Origin: Actinomycetes bacterium
GTDB taxonomy: Bacteria; Actinomycetota; Actinomycetes; Actinomycetales; Cellulomonadaceae
Assembly: GCA_023425905.1 (NCBI GenBank)
Contig: JAFABT010000112.1
Location: 1-7,628, forward strand
Direction of reading: 5' to 3'
Length of the DNA: 7,628 nucleotides
Part shown: piece by piece, positions 1 to 5,770 of the stretch
Position numbering within the stretch: position 1 is the first letter of the stretch
How the letters are laid out: each line of letters starts with the position of its first letter
Position numbers and translations under genes: made by a program
Notes under the pieces: generated by a model
Databases searched by the model: none
What the model was told of the DNA's origin: nothing
Seen by the model: the letters and a program-made list of their open reading frames with translations, nothing else

Positions 1-268
1 GCTCCGGCTGTTCGCCGCGCGTTCCGTCACCTACCTCCAGCTCGCGCTCGCGGTGCTCACCGCGTCGTGGGCGGTGTCGCTCGCACCCTGGCCGGGAGGC
101 CAGGAGGTCGGGGTGCTCGCCGTGCTCGCCTCGATCGCCGGGCTCGTCGCGTCGATCGTCTTGCTCCGACGCGCGGCGCCCCGTCCGCCGGCGTCGTTCG
201 AGCGCGGTAAGGCCCTCGGGACGACGGCCGTGTCGGTGCCGGGGGTCCGCGGCAGGACGGGCCCGTGA
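1..268 (+). CDS. Membrane protein, C-terminal part (5' end outside window)
   Basis: The frame beginning at base 2 is open from the window edge to a TGA at 266-268, so this is the last 88 or so residues of a longer protein. Two hydrophobic segments are visible, one around VTYLQLALAVLTASWAV and one around VGVLAVLASIAGLVASIVLL. They are joined by a short loop (LAPWPGGQE) and followed by a basic, Pro/Arg-rich cytoplasmic tail (RRAAPRPPASFERGK), which suggests the C-terminus is inside by the positive-inside rule. The stop overlaps the GTG of the next gene by 4 bp (GTGA), so the two are almost certainly co-transcribed and translationally coupled. YtrA-type regulators commonly accompany ABC transporter or small membrane-protein genes, so a transporter subunit or DUF1648-like protein is possible. 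No family signature is visible in this fragment and I do not assign a function. Confidence 0.75.
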   Translation, partial: LRLFAARSVTYLQLALAVLTASWAVSLAPWPGGQEVGVLAVLASIAGLVASIVLLRRAAPRPPASFERGKALGTTAVSVPGVRGRTGP

Positions 269-657
269 CCCGACCCGGCCTCGTCGTTCGCGTCGACCCG
301 CGATCCCCCGTCCCGGTCTTCGAGCAGCTGCGGGCCCAGATCGCGCTGCTCATCGCCTCGGGAGGGCTGCGGCCCGGGGACAGGCTGCCGCCGATCCGCC
401 AGCTCGCGGGCGACCTCGACATCGCCCGCGGCACGGTCAACAAGGTCTACGACGCGCTCGCCCGCGACGGCCTCGTCGAGACCGCCGGACGTCACGGCAC
501 GACGGTGCTCGGCGCGGCGACGTCACCGGTGCGCGGGCTGGAGGCGCAGCGAGCCCTCGCCGATGCCGCGACGAGTCTTGCCGTCGTCGCCCGGCAGCTG
601 TGCGTGGACGAGGCCGCGGCCCACCGCGCACTCGACGACGCCCTCCGCCGCGTCTGA
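265..657 (+). CDS. GntR-family transcriptional regulator, YtrA subfamily
   Basis: This 130-residue protein has a GntR winged helix at about residues 10-85. It includes the typical N-terminal helix (PVFEQLRAQIALLIASGGL), the recognition region (LPPIRQLAGDLDIARGTVNK) and the wing (GLVETAGRHGTTVL). Only about 45 residues follow, mostly two helices. That is the short C-terminal dimerisation arm of the YtrA subfamily and not an FCD, UTRA or aminotransferase domain. The GTG start at 265 overlaps the stop of the membrane-protein gene by 4 bp and has AGGA at 254-257, seven bases upstream. It is expected to bind DNA as a dimer and repress its own operon, as YtrA-type proteins do. The regulated function is probably the upstream membrane protein (inference). 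The ligand is unknown. Confidence 0.93.
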   Translation: MTRPGLVVRVDPRSPVPVFEQLRAQIALLIASGGLRPGDRLPPIRQLAGDLDIARGTVNKVYDALARDGLVETAGRHGTTVLGAATSPVRGLEAQRALADAATSLAVVARQLCVDEAAAHRALDDALRRV

Positions 658-665
658 CCCCGCCC

Positions 666-726
666 CTGCTGAGCCCCCGCCAGGCTTCCTGACCACGGGT
701 GGGGGCGCGGGGGCGGGGGCTGGCAG
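666..726 (+). terminator. Hairpin downstream of the ytrA-like gene
   Basis: AGCCCCCGCC at 672-681 is perfectly complementary to GGCGGGGGCT at 712-721. CTGC at 666-669 pairs with GCAG at 723-726 across a small internal loop, giving a stem of 4 plus 10 bp around a 30-nt loop. It begins nine bases after the stop at 657. There is no T-tract, which is common for actinobacterial hairpin terminators. The loop is unusually long, so it may instead be a leader structure of the next gene. Confidence 0.45.
697..719 (+). other. G-quadruplex motif upstream of the FCD regulator
   Basis: Four G-runs lie on the + strand: three Gs at 697-699, five at 701-705, five at 709-713 and five at 715-719. The loops between them are 1, 3 and 1 nt. 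This fits the G3+/loop 1-7 quadruplex rule with short, stabilising loops. It occupies the loop and 3' arm of the neighbouring hairpin, so the two structures would compete. It lies about 60 bp before the start at 779. Any role is inference. Confidence 0.5.
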
Positions 727-778
727 ACTTGGGGGTGCGCCTCGCCAGACGGCGGGGCCCGGTGAGTGAGGAGCGACG

Positions 779-1453
779 GTGGCGGCACGTCGATCGGTGC
801 ACCTGGTCGAGGCGGCCCCTCGACAGAGTTTGCGTGCGCACGTGACGACGTCGTTGCGCTCTGCGATCGTCACCGGTGAGCTCGAGCCGGGGGTCGTCTA
901 CTCGGCCCCGTCGCTCGCGGCGACCTTCGGTGTCTCGGCGACACCTGTGCGCGAGGCCATGCTCGACCTCATCCGTGAGGGCCTCGTGTCGCAGGTGCCG
1001 AACAAGGGCTATCGGGTCACGGTGATGTCCGACGAGGACCTCGACCAGATCACGGACGTCCGCATGCTCCTGGAGCCTGCCGGCGTCGCCGCCGCGACCG
1101 CCCGCGTCTCGGCGGAGGAGCTCGAGCAGCTGCGATGCAGCGCCCTGGAGATGGTCGGTTGGGCGGAGCGCGACGACCTGCGCACGTACCTCGATCTCGA
1201 CCGTGCCTTCCACCTGAGCCTGCTCGAGAAGTCCGGCAACGCGCGCCTCGTCGACATCGTCCGCGACCTGCGGACCCAGACCCGCCTCTACGGCATGCGC
1301 GCCCTCGCCGAGGGCCACCGGCTCGCGGAGAGCGCGGCCGAGCACGTCGAGCTGGTCGAGCTCATGGCCGCGGGCGACGCGGAAGGGGCCGGGTCGCTCA
1401 TGCGCCGCCACCTGCGCCACGTGCGAGGACAGTGGGCCCTGCGCGAGGAGTGA
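779..1453 (+). CDS. GntR-family transcriptional regulator, FCD (FadR/VanR-like) subfamily
   Basis: This is a 224-residue protein, typical for the family. An N-terminal winged helix (about 15-82) contains APSLAATFGVSATPVREAM and the wing GLVSQVPNKGYRV. A helical FCD ligand-binding domain follows (about 88-218). The FCD metal site appears complete: Asp141 and His145 in the D-x3-H motif (DRAFH), His189 (AAEH) and His211 (MRRHL). It should therefore bind a divalent metal and a small carboxylate, as known FCD regulators do. The GTG start at 779 has GAGGAG at 768-773, five bases upstream. The gene is monocistronic and converges on the permease/OCD-family operon on the opposite strand. That operon is its most likely target (inference from proximity). 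The last codons and the stop lie inside a strong hairpin. Confidence 0.95.
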   Translation: MAARRSVHLVEAAPRQSLRAHVTTSLRSAIVTGELEPGVVYSAPSLAATFGVSATPVREAMLDLIREGLVSQVPNKGYRVTVMSDEDLDQITDVRMLLEPAGVAAATARVSAEELEQLRCSALEMVGWAERDDLRTYLDLDRAFHLSLLEKSGNARLVDIVRDLRTQTRLYGMRALAEGHRLAESAAEHVELVELMAAGDAEGAGSLMRRHLRHVRGQWALREE

Positions 1454-1478
1454 CTCCTCACCGCAGGGCTCACTGTCC
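1427..1478 (+). terminator. Bidirectional hairpin between convergent genes
   Basis: GGACAGTGGGCCCTGCG (1427-1443) pairs with CGCAGGGCTCACTGTCC (1462-1478) over 17 positions with a single G-T wobble. GAGGAG (1445-1450) then pairs with CTCCTC (1454-1459). The loop is TGA, the stop codon of the FCD regulator, and the only interruption is a 1x2 internal loop. This gives 23 pairs in 52 nt. It lies 11 bp from the stop of the convergent OCD-family gene, so it can fold in both transcripts. On the - strand transcript the wobble becomes a C-A mismatch. No T-tract follows on either side, so this is an I-shaped hairpin and not a classical rho-independent terminator. Confidence 0.8.
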
Positions 1479-1489
1479 GTGCGCGTCGG

Positions 1490-2473
1490 TCACAGCTCGA
1501 CAGTCGTCCCCACACCGGTGGCGACTGCGGTCTGGTAGACCCGCTGACCGGCGACCGCGTCGAGCACGGCCGAGCCGACGGTGTCGAACAGCGTGAGCTG
1601 GGACGCGGATCCCCGGCCGGGGTGGGCTCCCGAGACGACCCTCCCGAGCTCGACGACGCTCGCACGGTCGAGAAGGCCTGCCTCGATGGGGACGATGAGG
1701 CTGCCCGCTTCGGCGAGGGCCGCGTCCGTGTCGATCGTCACGAGGTCCGCCCGCGCGACGAGGTCGCTCGCGAGCTCCTGCATCCGCGGCGTGTAGGCGC
1801 CGACGCCGTTGACGTGCGCCCCGTCGGCGACGTGCTCGGAGAGCAGGACGGGCGTCGTGGCTGTCGTGACCACGGTGACGACGTCCGCGCCGTCTGCCGC
1901 CGCGGCGGCGGACGTCACCGGGACGAACCGTGCACCGTGCCGGGCGAGGTGGACGTCCATCTCGGCGGCGAACGTCCGTGCGCGGTCGATGTCGAGGTCG
2001 TAGATGCGGACCTCCTCGAGCTCGCGCACGCACAGCATCGCCTCGAGCTGGGTCGCGGCCTGCCCACCCGCTCCGAGGAGGGCGCCGACGCGGGCGTCGG
2101 GACGGGCGAGCAGGTCGGTGGCCGCACCTTGGACGGCGCCCGTGCGGATTCGGGTGAGCGCGGTGCCGTTCATCATGGCCGCGATCTGACCGGTCGAGGC
2201 GTCGAGCACGACGACGGTGGCCGCGACGGAGTCGAGGCCTCGCGCGATGTTCCCCGGGTAGACCGAGACGATCTTCACCGCGACGCAGTCGAGCGCGGGC
2301 ACGTGAGCGGGCATGAAGAGCGCCTGCCCGCCGTGCTGGGCGATGTCGAGGTTGGTCCGCAGCGGGACGTCGGCCTCACCCTGGGAGTGGCGCTCGAGGG
2401 CTTCTTTCGCGGCCGCGATGGCCGTGGGCATGTCGAGGAGGCCGTAGACCTCCTTCTCGTTGAGGAGGATCAT
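1490..2473 (-). CDS. Ornithine cyclodeaminase / mu-crystallin family NAD(P)-dependent enzyme
   Basis: This 327-residue protein is full length for the family. Family landmarks are Lys67 in VAVKIVSVYPGN (the conserved substrate-binding lysine), RIRTGA at 108-113, the Rossmann glycine motif GAGGQA at 134-139 with acidic residues at the end of the next strand (IYDLDIDRAR, 157-166), NGVGAYTPRMQEL at 222-234 and DTVGSAVLDAVA at 297-308. In true ornithine cyclodeaminases the region before EL reads like DCPGKTEL and carries the catalytic Asp. Here it reads AYTPRMQEL, which is closer to mu-crystallin and archaeal-type alanine dehydrogenases. The reaction is therefore more likely reversible amino or imino acid oxidation/reduction than ornithine cyclisation (inference). 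ATG at 2473 overlaps the permease stop by 4 bp (ATGA), so the enzyme is translated from the permease mRNA. It is cytosolic and its substrate is unknown. Confidence 0.92.
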   Translation of the reverse strand: MILLNEKEVYGLLDMPTAIAAAKEALERHSQGEADVPLRTNLDIAQHGGQALFMPAHVPALDCVAVKIVSVYPGNIARGLDSVAATVVVLDASTGQIAAMMNGTALTRIRTGAVQGAATDLLARPDARVGALLGAGGQAATQLEAMLCVRELEEVRIYDLDIDRARTFAAEMDVHLARHGARFVPVTSAAAAADGADVVTVVTTATTPVLLSEHVADGAHVNGVGAYTPRMQELASDLVARADLVTIDTDAALAEAGSLIVPIEAGLLDRASVVELGRVVSGAHPGRGSASQLTLFDTVGSAVLDAVAGQRVYQTAVATGVGTTVEL

Positions 2474-3378
2474 GCCGTCACCTCGACCGGGGCCTCGTCC
2501 GACTCCTCGACCGTGCCGCGAGCCTTGAGGAAGCTACGACCCAGCGAGATCGCCGTGTAGACGATGACGACGAGGACGACCCACTTGATCGCGGTCACGT
2601 CGAGGGACTTGACGATGAACACCGCGAGGAGGACGCCGATGACGCCGAACACCGCGGTGACGGCGGTGAGCCGGCGCGAGTAGGAGCCGAGGCGGACGAA
2701 CTCGGAGCTGCCGATCGGAACGGACAGCGCGCACGCGCCCATCATGATCGGGAAGGCGGCGACGGGGTTCATGCCGAGCGCGTAGGTCGCGGCCATCGTG
2801 AGGGCGTACGAGCCGATGCCGACGTTGTTGAGGGCGCCGAAGACGAACATCGCGACGACGCCGACGACGAACTTCCAGCCGGTGAGCTCGGTGGCCTGGC
2901 CGTCGGAGGGGATCCAGCCGAGCTGGCCCGCGAGGATGAGCAGCGCGGTCACGCTGAGGCCGACGGCGATGAAGCCGCGGATGACGTTGACCGGCAGCTT
3001 CACGACGAAGCGCGGGCCGATGTACGCGCCGGCGGCCTGGGCCGCGATGAGGCTGAAGAGCGTGACGAGACCGACCTCGATGCTCGAGATGTAGGAGACC
3101 GCCATGACGGCGACCGGGATGACGCACTGGGTGTTGAGGGTGCCGGGGAGCCTCTTGTCCGAGACCCACTTGAGGCGGCGGTAGACGATCGTCGAGATCG
3201 CGAAGTCGGAGATGCCGAAGGTCGAGAAGAAGAACGTGACGGTCGAGGAAAAGGCCTGGGCCCAGATGTTGCCGGGTTCGGCCTTGGCCTCGGCCCGGTG
3301 GCGCAGGAGGTCGCGGACGAACACGACGGCGAACACGAGGTTGACCGCAATGACGAGTCCGAGCAGGACGTACAGCAT
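2470..3378 (-). CDS. TSUP (TauE/SafE-like) membrane permease
   Basis: The called protein has 302 residues and about eight or nine hydrophobic helices. They include 3-22 (VLLGLVIAVNLVFAVVF), a segment near 44-63 containing FFFSTFGISDFAIS, 84-101, 103-120, 134-153, 171-185, 190-215, 238-256 and 265-281. The tail is short and acidic (TVEESDEAPVEVTA). Length, topology and the FFSTFGISDF segment fit the TauE/SafE (TSUP) family of small organic-anion and sulfur-compound permeases. The ATG at 3378 is chosen because AGGAG lies six bases upstream and the first helix begins at once. The frame stays open to 3903, and a GTG at 3441 (323 aa) is the main alternative. The OCD-family enzyme overlaps by 4 bp, which suggests that permease and enzyme handle the same amino acid-like or sulfonate-like compound (inference). 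Confidence 0.82.
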   Translation of the reverse strand: MLYVLLGLVIAVNLVFAVVFVRDLLRHRAEAKAEPGNIWAQAFSSTVTFFFSTFGISDFAISTIVYRRLKWVSDKRLPGTLNTQCVIPVAVMAVSYISSIEVGLVTLFSLIAAQAAGAYIGPRFVVKLPVNVIRGFIAVGLSVTALLILAGQLGWIPSDGQATELTGWKFVVGVVAMFVFGALNNVGIGSYALTMAATYALGMNPVAAFPIMMGACALSVPIGSSEFVRLGSYSRRLTAVTAVFGVIGVLLAVFIVKSLDVTAIKWVVLVVIVYTAISLGRSFLKARGTVEESDEAPVEVTA

Positions 3379-3485
3379 GGGGTGCTCCTGAAGGAAGGGC
3401 GGGCCGACGTTGGCCCAGCGACGGACGCCTTCCTCGTTCACGGTTGGCCACCCGATATTCAGGAGGTCTGCGCCCAGTGACAGTG

Positions 3486-3496
3486 CAATGGTATTG
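3486..3496. promoter_or_regulatory. Candidate operator CAATGGTATTG
   Basis: CAAT-GGT-ATTG is an inverted repeat with 4-bp arms and a 3-bp centre. It lies in the AT-rich part of the permease upstream region and overlaps the possible -10 box. Operators of FadR/FCD regulators are often short palindromes built on TGGT/ACCA half-sites, so the FCD regulator at 779-1453 could bind here. The element is short enough to occur by chance. Confidence 0.25.
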
Positions 3497-3513
3497 AGCG
3501 CCGGGTGCCAAGA

Positions 3514-3531
3514 TCGGGACCATGGGCCCGA
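3514..3531 (-). terminator. Weak hairpin after the zinc-ribbon gene
   Basis: TCGGG at 3514-3518 and CCCGA at 3527-3531 flank an 8-nt loop, eight bases past the TAG of the zinc-ribbon gene. The stem is only 5 bp and no T-tract follows. It is a possible terminator between that gene and the permease operon, but not a strong one. Confidence 0.25.
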
Positions 3532-3538
3532 GTGAGAT

Positions 3539-3967
3539 CTACGAGCAGTTGTCGCAGACGCCGGTGGCGGGCAGGGCCGTGAAGCACGTTGGGCAGACGG
3601 CGACGGGTGCCTCGCGTCGGGCCGGTGTGCGCGGGGTCGTCGAGCGGGGCGTTCGGGTGCGGGGCGTGCGGGCGGGAGCGGCCTCGACCACCGGTCCCGG
3701 GACGTCGAAGCCGCGTCGGCGCAGGAGCGTCGCCGTGGCCTGCGCGCCGCCGTGGAACTCCTCGGGCGTCGCGAGCCGGCCCGTCGCGAAGCGGTGCGCG
3801 ACGCCGAGGAGCGCCCGCGCGTCGTACTCGCGACCCTCGTGGCGGAGCGGTGCGTCGCCCGAGGGCGGGAAGCCGTAGAGCGTGAGGAAGTCCTCCGCTC
3901 CACGGGCGTCGTACTCGGCGATCGCCTGGAGGATGTGCTGCTGGGTCACGGAGGAGAACTGGGCCAC
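3539..3967 (-). CDS. Small protein with ScoMcrA-like N-terminal head domain and C-terminal zinc ribbon
   Basis: The protein has 142 residues in three parts. Residues 1-89 resemble the head domain found at the N-terminus of ScoMcrA-like HNH endonucleases and related actinobacterial proteins. The recognisable core is YDARALLGVAHRFATG (48-63), then a FHGG motif (71-74) and LLRRRGFDV (81-89), like the usual Y-x-S/A-K/R-A-I-x-G-x-A-H ... F-x-GG ... L-x-x-x-GF pattern. Residues 90-122 form a low-complexity Pro/Thr/Arg linker. Residues 125-141 carry Cys125, Cys128, Cys138 and Cys141 (C-x2-C-x9-C-x2-C), a probable small zinc ribbon. No HNH, SRA or sulfur-binding domain is present, so it is probably a nucleic-acid-binding or adaptor protein and not a nuclease (inference). 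The start is a GTG at 3967 with AGGG seven bases upstream. It lies 24 bp after the epimerase-family gene and may share its transcript. Confidence 0.82.
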   Translation of the reverse strand: MAQFSSVTQQHILQAIAEYDARGAEDFLTLYGFPPSGDAPLRHEGREYDARALLGVAHRFATGRLATPEEFHGGAQATATLLRRRGFDVPGPVVEAAPARTPRTRTPRSTTPRTPARREAPVAVCPTCFTALPATGVCDNCS

Positions 3968-3991
3968 TCCACGACCCTAACCCCGCCCGGG

Positions 3992-4996
3992 TCAGGCGTC
4001 GGCGAGCCGACGGGGACGGTAGGCCTCGACGAGTCGGTCGAACAGCGCGTCGAGCCGCGGGTCGACGGTGCGGCGGGCGGCGTCCTCGTCGTGCCAGGCG
4101 ACGATCTCCTCCGCGCCCTGGGCGAACGTCGTGCGGGCGGTGAACCACGGCACCAGGCCCCGGACCTTGGAGTTGTCGAAGATCATCGTGTTCGACTTGT
4201 CGCCGAGCAGCCCCGCGCCGAGGTCCGGGTCGTTCGCGGCGATCGCGTCCGAGGCGACGTGGACGAGCTCCGGCTCGACGCCCGCCGCGCGGCCGAGAGT
4301 GCGGAAGATCTCGTTCCACGTCAGTGCCTCGTCCGACGTGATGTGGAAGGCCTCGCCGATCGCGGCCGGCTTGCCGAGCAGTCCGGTGAACGCGACCGCG
4401 AAGTCGCGCGCGTGGGTGAGCGTCCACAGTGAGGAGCCGTCCCCGGGGACGACGACGGGGCGGCCCGTCCGCATCCGCTCGAGCACCGTCCACCCGCCGT
4501 CGAGGGGGATCGAGGTGCGGTCGTAGGTGTGGGACGGGCGCACGACGGTCACGGGGAGGCCGTGCTCGGCGTGCTGGGCGAACAGCAGCTCCTCGCACGC
4601 GATCTTGTTGCGCGAGTACTCCCAGAACGGGTTGTCGAGCGGGGTGTCCTCGGTGACCGGGAGGTGGCTCGGCGGGGTCTGGTAGGCCGACGCGGAGCTG
4701 ATGAAGAGGTGCTGGCCCGTCCGGTCCCGGAAGGCATCGACCGCGGTGCGCACGTGCTCGGGCGTGAAGGACAGGAAGTCCGCGACGACGTCGAAGTCGC
4801 GCCCCTTCGTCGCCGCACGCACGGCGTCCGCGTCGCGCACGTCCGCGACGATCCGCTCGACGCCGTCCGGGACGGGGCGGGTCGACGTCGTGCCGCGGTT
4901 GAGGACGCTCACCTCCCAGTCGGACCCGAGCGCGTCGGCCACGCAGGCCGAGCTGATGATGCCGGTGCCGCCGAGAAAGAGGACGCGTGAGCTCAT
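3992..4996 (-). CDS. NAD(P)-dependent epimerase/dehydratase-family protein (extended/atypical SDR)
   Basis: This 334-residue Rossmann-fold protein begins MSSRVLFLGGTGIIS, with the dinucleotide-binding glycines at 9-12. The second strand ends in LNRG (32-35), a basic residue pattern that often suits NADP. ADV at 51-53 is the usual adenine contact. The active-site motif YSRNK (Tyr127, Lys131) follows ISSASAY (99-105), which supplies the catalytic-type Ser. VVRPSHTY (151-158) is the conserved strand after the YxxxK helix. The C-terminal half (from about 165) is the variable substrate domain. Overall it resembles the CSP41/isoflavone-reductase-like epimerase group, in which many members have no known substrate. 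The ATG at 4996 has AAGGAAG ending five bases upstream. Substrate and pathway cannot be told from the neighbours. Confidence 0.92.
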   Translation of the reverse strand: MSSRVLFLGGTGIISSACVADALGSDWEVSVLNRGTTSTRPVPDGVERIVADVRDADAVRAATKGRDFDVVADFLSFTPEHVRTAVDAFRDRTGQHLFISSASAYQTPPSHLPVTEDTPLDNPFWEYSRNKIACEELLFAQHAEHGLPVTVVRPSHTYDRTSIPLDGGWTVLERMRTGRPVVVPGDGSSLWTLTHARDFAVAFTGLLGKPAAIGEAFHITSDEALTWNEIFRTLGRAAGVEPELVHVASDAIAANDPDLGAGLLGDKSNTMIFDNSKVRGLVPWFTARTTFAQGAEEIVAWHDEDAARRTVDPRLDALFDRLVEAYRPRRLADA

Positions 4997-5092
4997 GGGG
5001 GCTTCCTTGTCTCCGAGAGGTGCGGAGTCCTCACGCTAGCGCGGGGGCGGTGAGGGAGCAGGGTGAGGGTCCGCGACCTCGGAGGCCCGGCC
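4997..5092 (-). promoter_or_regulatory. Intergenic region before the epimerase-family gene
   Basis: This 96-bp gap between the oxidoreductase stop and the epimerase-family start contains the latter's ribosome site (read on -). It also has a small dyad CTCCG (5011-5015) / CGGAG (5023-5027) in the presumed 5' leader, and a wider dyad CCTCAC (5029-5034) / GTGAGG (5050-5055). On the - strand TAGCGT (5040 down to 5035) could be a -10 box, without a matching -35. It is likely a promoter region, but the start site is not resolved. Confidence 0.35.
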
Positions 5093-5094
5093 TC
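5082..5094 (-). terminator. Short GC hairpin at the oxidoreductase stop
   Basis: GAGGCC (5082-5087) and GGCCTC (5089-5094) form a near-perfect palindrome that includes bases of the stop codon at 5093-5095. The real loop would take several of the central bases, leaving about 4 bp of stem. It could end the MarR/oxidoreductase transcript but is weak evidence alone. Confidence 0.25.
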
Positions 5095-5770
5095 AGTGCC
5101 CCTGGAGTGCCGGGACGCCGGCGTCCGGCTCGGGGATGACCGCCTTCTGGCGCGGCGTCAGCCGGGCGTCCTTGCGACCCAGGCGCTCGACGCGGGCGAG
5201 CCAGCCGGCGCGCTTCTCGGGCGAGGAGTGGCGGACCTGGGCGAAGCGCGTCGTGCCCACGGTCTTCACGCCGGTGTAGCCGAGGACGGCGTGCGTGAGC
5301 GAACGCAGGGCGGCCTTGCGGTACTGGAGGGTGTCCCACCAGGTCGGGCCGTCGAGCGTCATGATCACCCGCGCGGTGCGGCCCGCGAGCCGCTTGTCCC
5401 AGAACTGGGAGTTCGGGCGGTAGGCGTAGACGAACTGGGAGAGGAAGACGCGGTCGATCCAGGCCTTGAGGATCGCCGGGTAGGTGCCCCACCACTGCGG
5501 GAAGACGAGGACGAGGTGGTCCGCGTCCCGGAGGAGGTCGATCATGCGGTCGACGTCGGGCTCGCGGGCGGGGGTCTGGGCCTTGCCTTGCCAGCGCAAA
5601 TGGGAACCCTCACGGGACGCGAGGTCGAAGTCGGTGTCGCCGAGGCGCAGGACGGTGACGTCGGCGCCCGCGGCGCGTGCCCCGTCGGCGTAGGAGTCGG
5701 CGAGCGCGCCGCACAGGCTGGCGCTGCGCGGGTGGCCGAGGACGACGAGGATGCGGGGTCTGGTGGTCAT
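5093..5770 (-). CDS. NAD(P)H dehydrogenase (quinone)-like flavodoxin-fold oxidoreductase
   Basis: This 225-residue protein belongs to the NQO1/MdaB/YwrO/KefF flavodoxin-like group. The first strand and phosphate loop are ILVVLGHPRSASLCG (7-21), where the flavin phosphate binds. The hallmark segment FPQWWGTYPAILKAWIDRVF (90-109) matches the family's F-P-x-W-W-x-x-P-A-x-L-K-x-W-x-D-R-V-F motif, and TLDGPTWW (138-145) is the next active-site loop. It is a cytosolic flavoprotein expected to reduce quinones or similar electrophiles by two electrons from NAD(P)H. The ATG at 5770 overlaps the stop of the MarR gene by 4 bp (ATGA). The frame remains open upstream into that gene but encodes Arg/His/Pro-rich nonsense there, so the internal start is right. 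Its likely controller is the MarR protein, perhaps sensing the compound that the enzyme reduces (inference). Confidence 0.93.
   Translation of the reverse strand: MTTRPRILVVLGHPRSASLCGALADSYADGARAAGADVTVLRLGDTDFDLASREGSHLRWQGKAQTPAREPDVDRMIDLLRDADHLVLVFPQWWGTYPAILKAWIDRVFLSQFVYAYRPNSQFWDKRLAGRTARVIMTLDGPTWWDTLQYRKAALRSLTHAVLGYTGVKTVGTTRFAQVRHSSPEKRAGWLARVERLGRKDARLTPRQKAVIPEPDAGVPALQGH

Larger units (their letters stand above)
3379..3538 (-). promoter_or_regulatory. Upstream region of the permease/OCD-family operon
   Basis: This 160-bp stretch without a convincing gene separates the permease start from the small zinc-ribbon gene and is the only room for the operon's promoter. It holds the permease ribosome site (AGGAG at 3385-3389, read on -) and a locally AT-richer stretch near 3484-3497. 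On the - strand TACCAT (3493 down to 3488) could be a -10 box, but there is no good -35 at 17 bp, so the promoter is not firmly placed. Confidence 0.4.

Noticed and set aside
437..1420. 327-codon open frame on the - strand opposite the FCD regulator
   Set aside because: Its translation is Arg/Gly/His-rich without domain motifs. The + strand frames there encode a clear GntR regulator, so this is a GC-driven shadow.
1622..2560. 312-codon open frame on the + strand opposite the OCD-family gene
   Set aside because: The composition (Arg/Asp/Val/His-rich) is typical of antisense reading of a high-GC gene. The - strand has a complete Rossmann enzyme.
3379..3903. N-terminal extension of the permease frame
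   Set aside because: The added residues are Arg/Ser/Pro-rich and overlap the zinc-ribbon gene in another frame. A good ribosome site supports the internal ATG.
3539..3967. A modification-dependent restriction system
   Set aside because: Only the head-like domain and a zinc ribbon are present. There is no HNH motif, methyltransferase or sulfur-modification gene in the window.
3459..4598. 379-codon open frame on the - strand
   Set aside because: Arg/Pro-rich shadow of the epimerase-family and zinc-ribbon genes, which have proper motifs in other frames.
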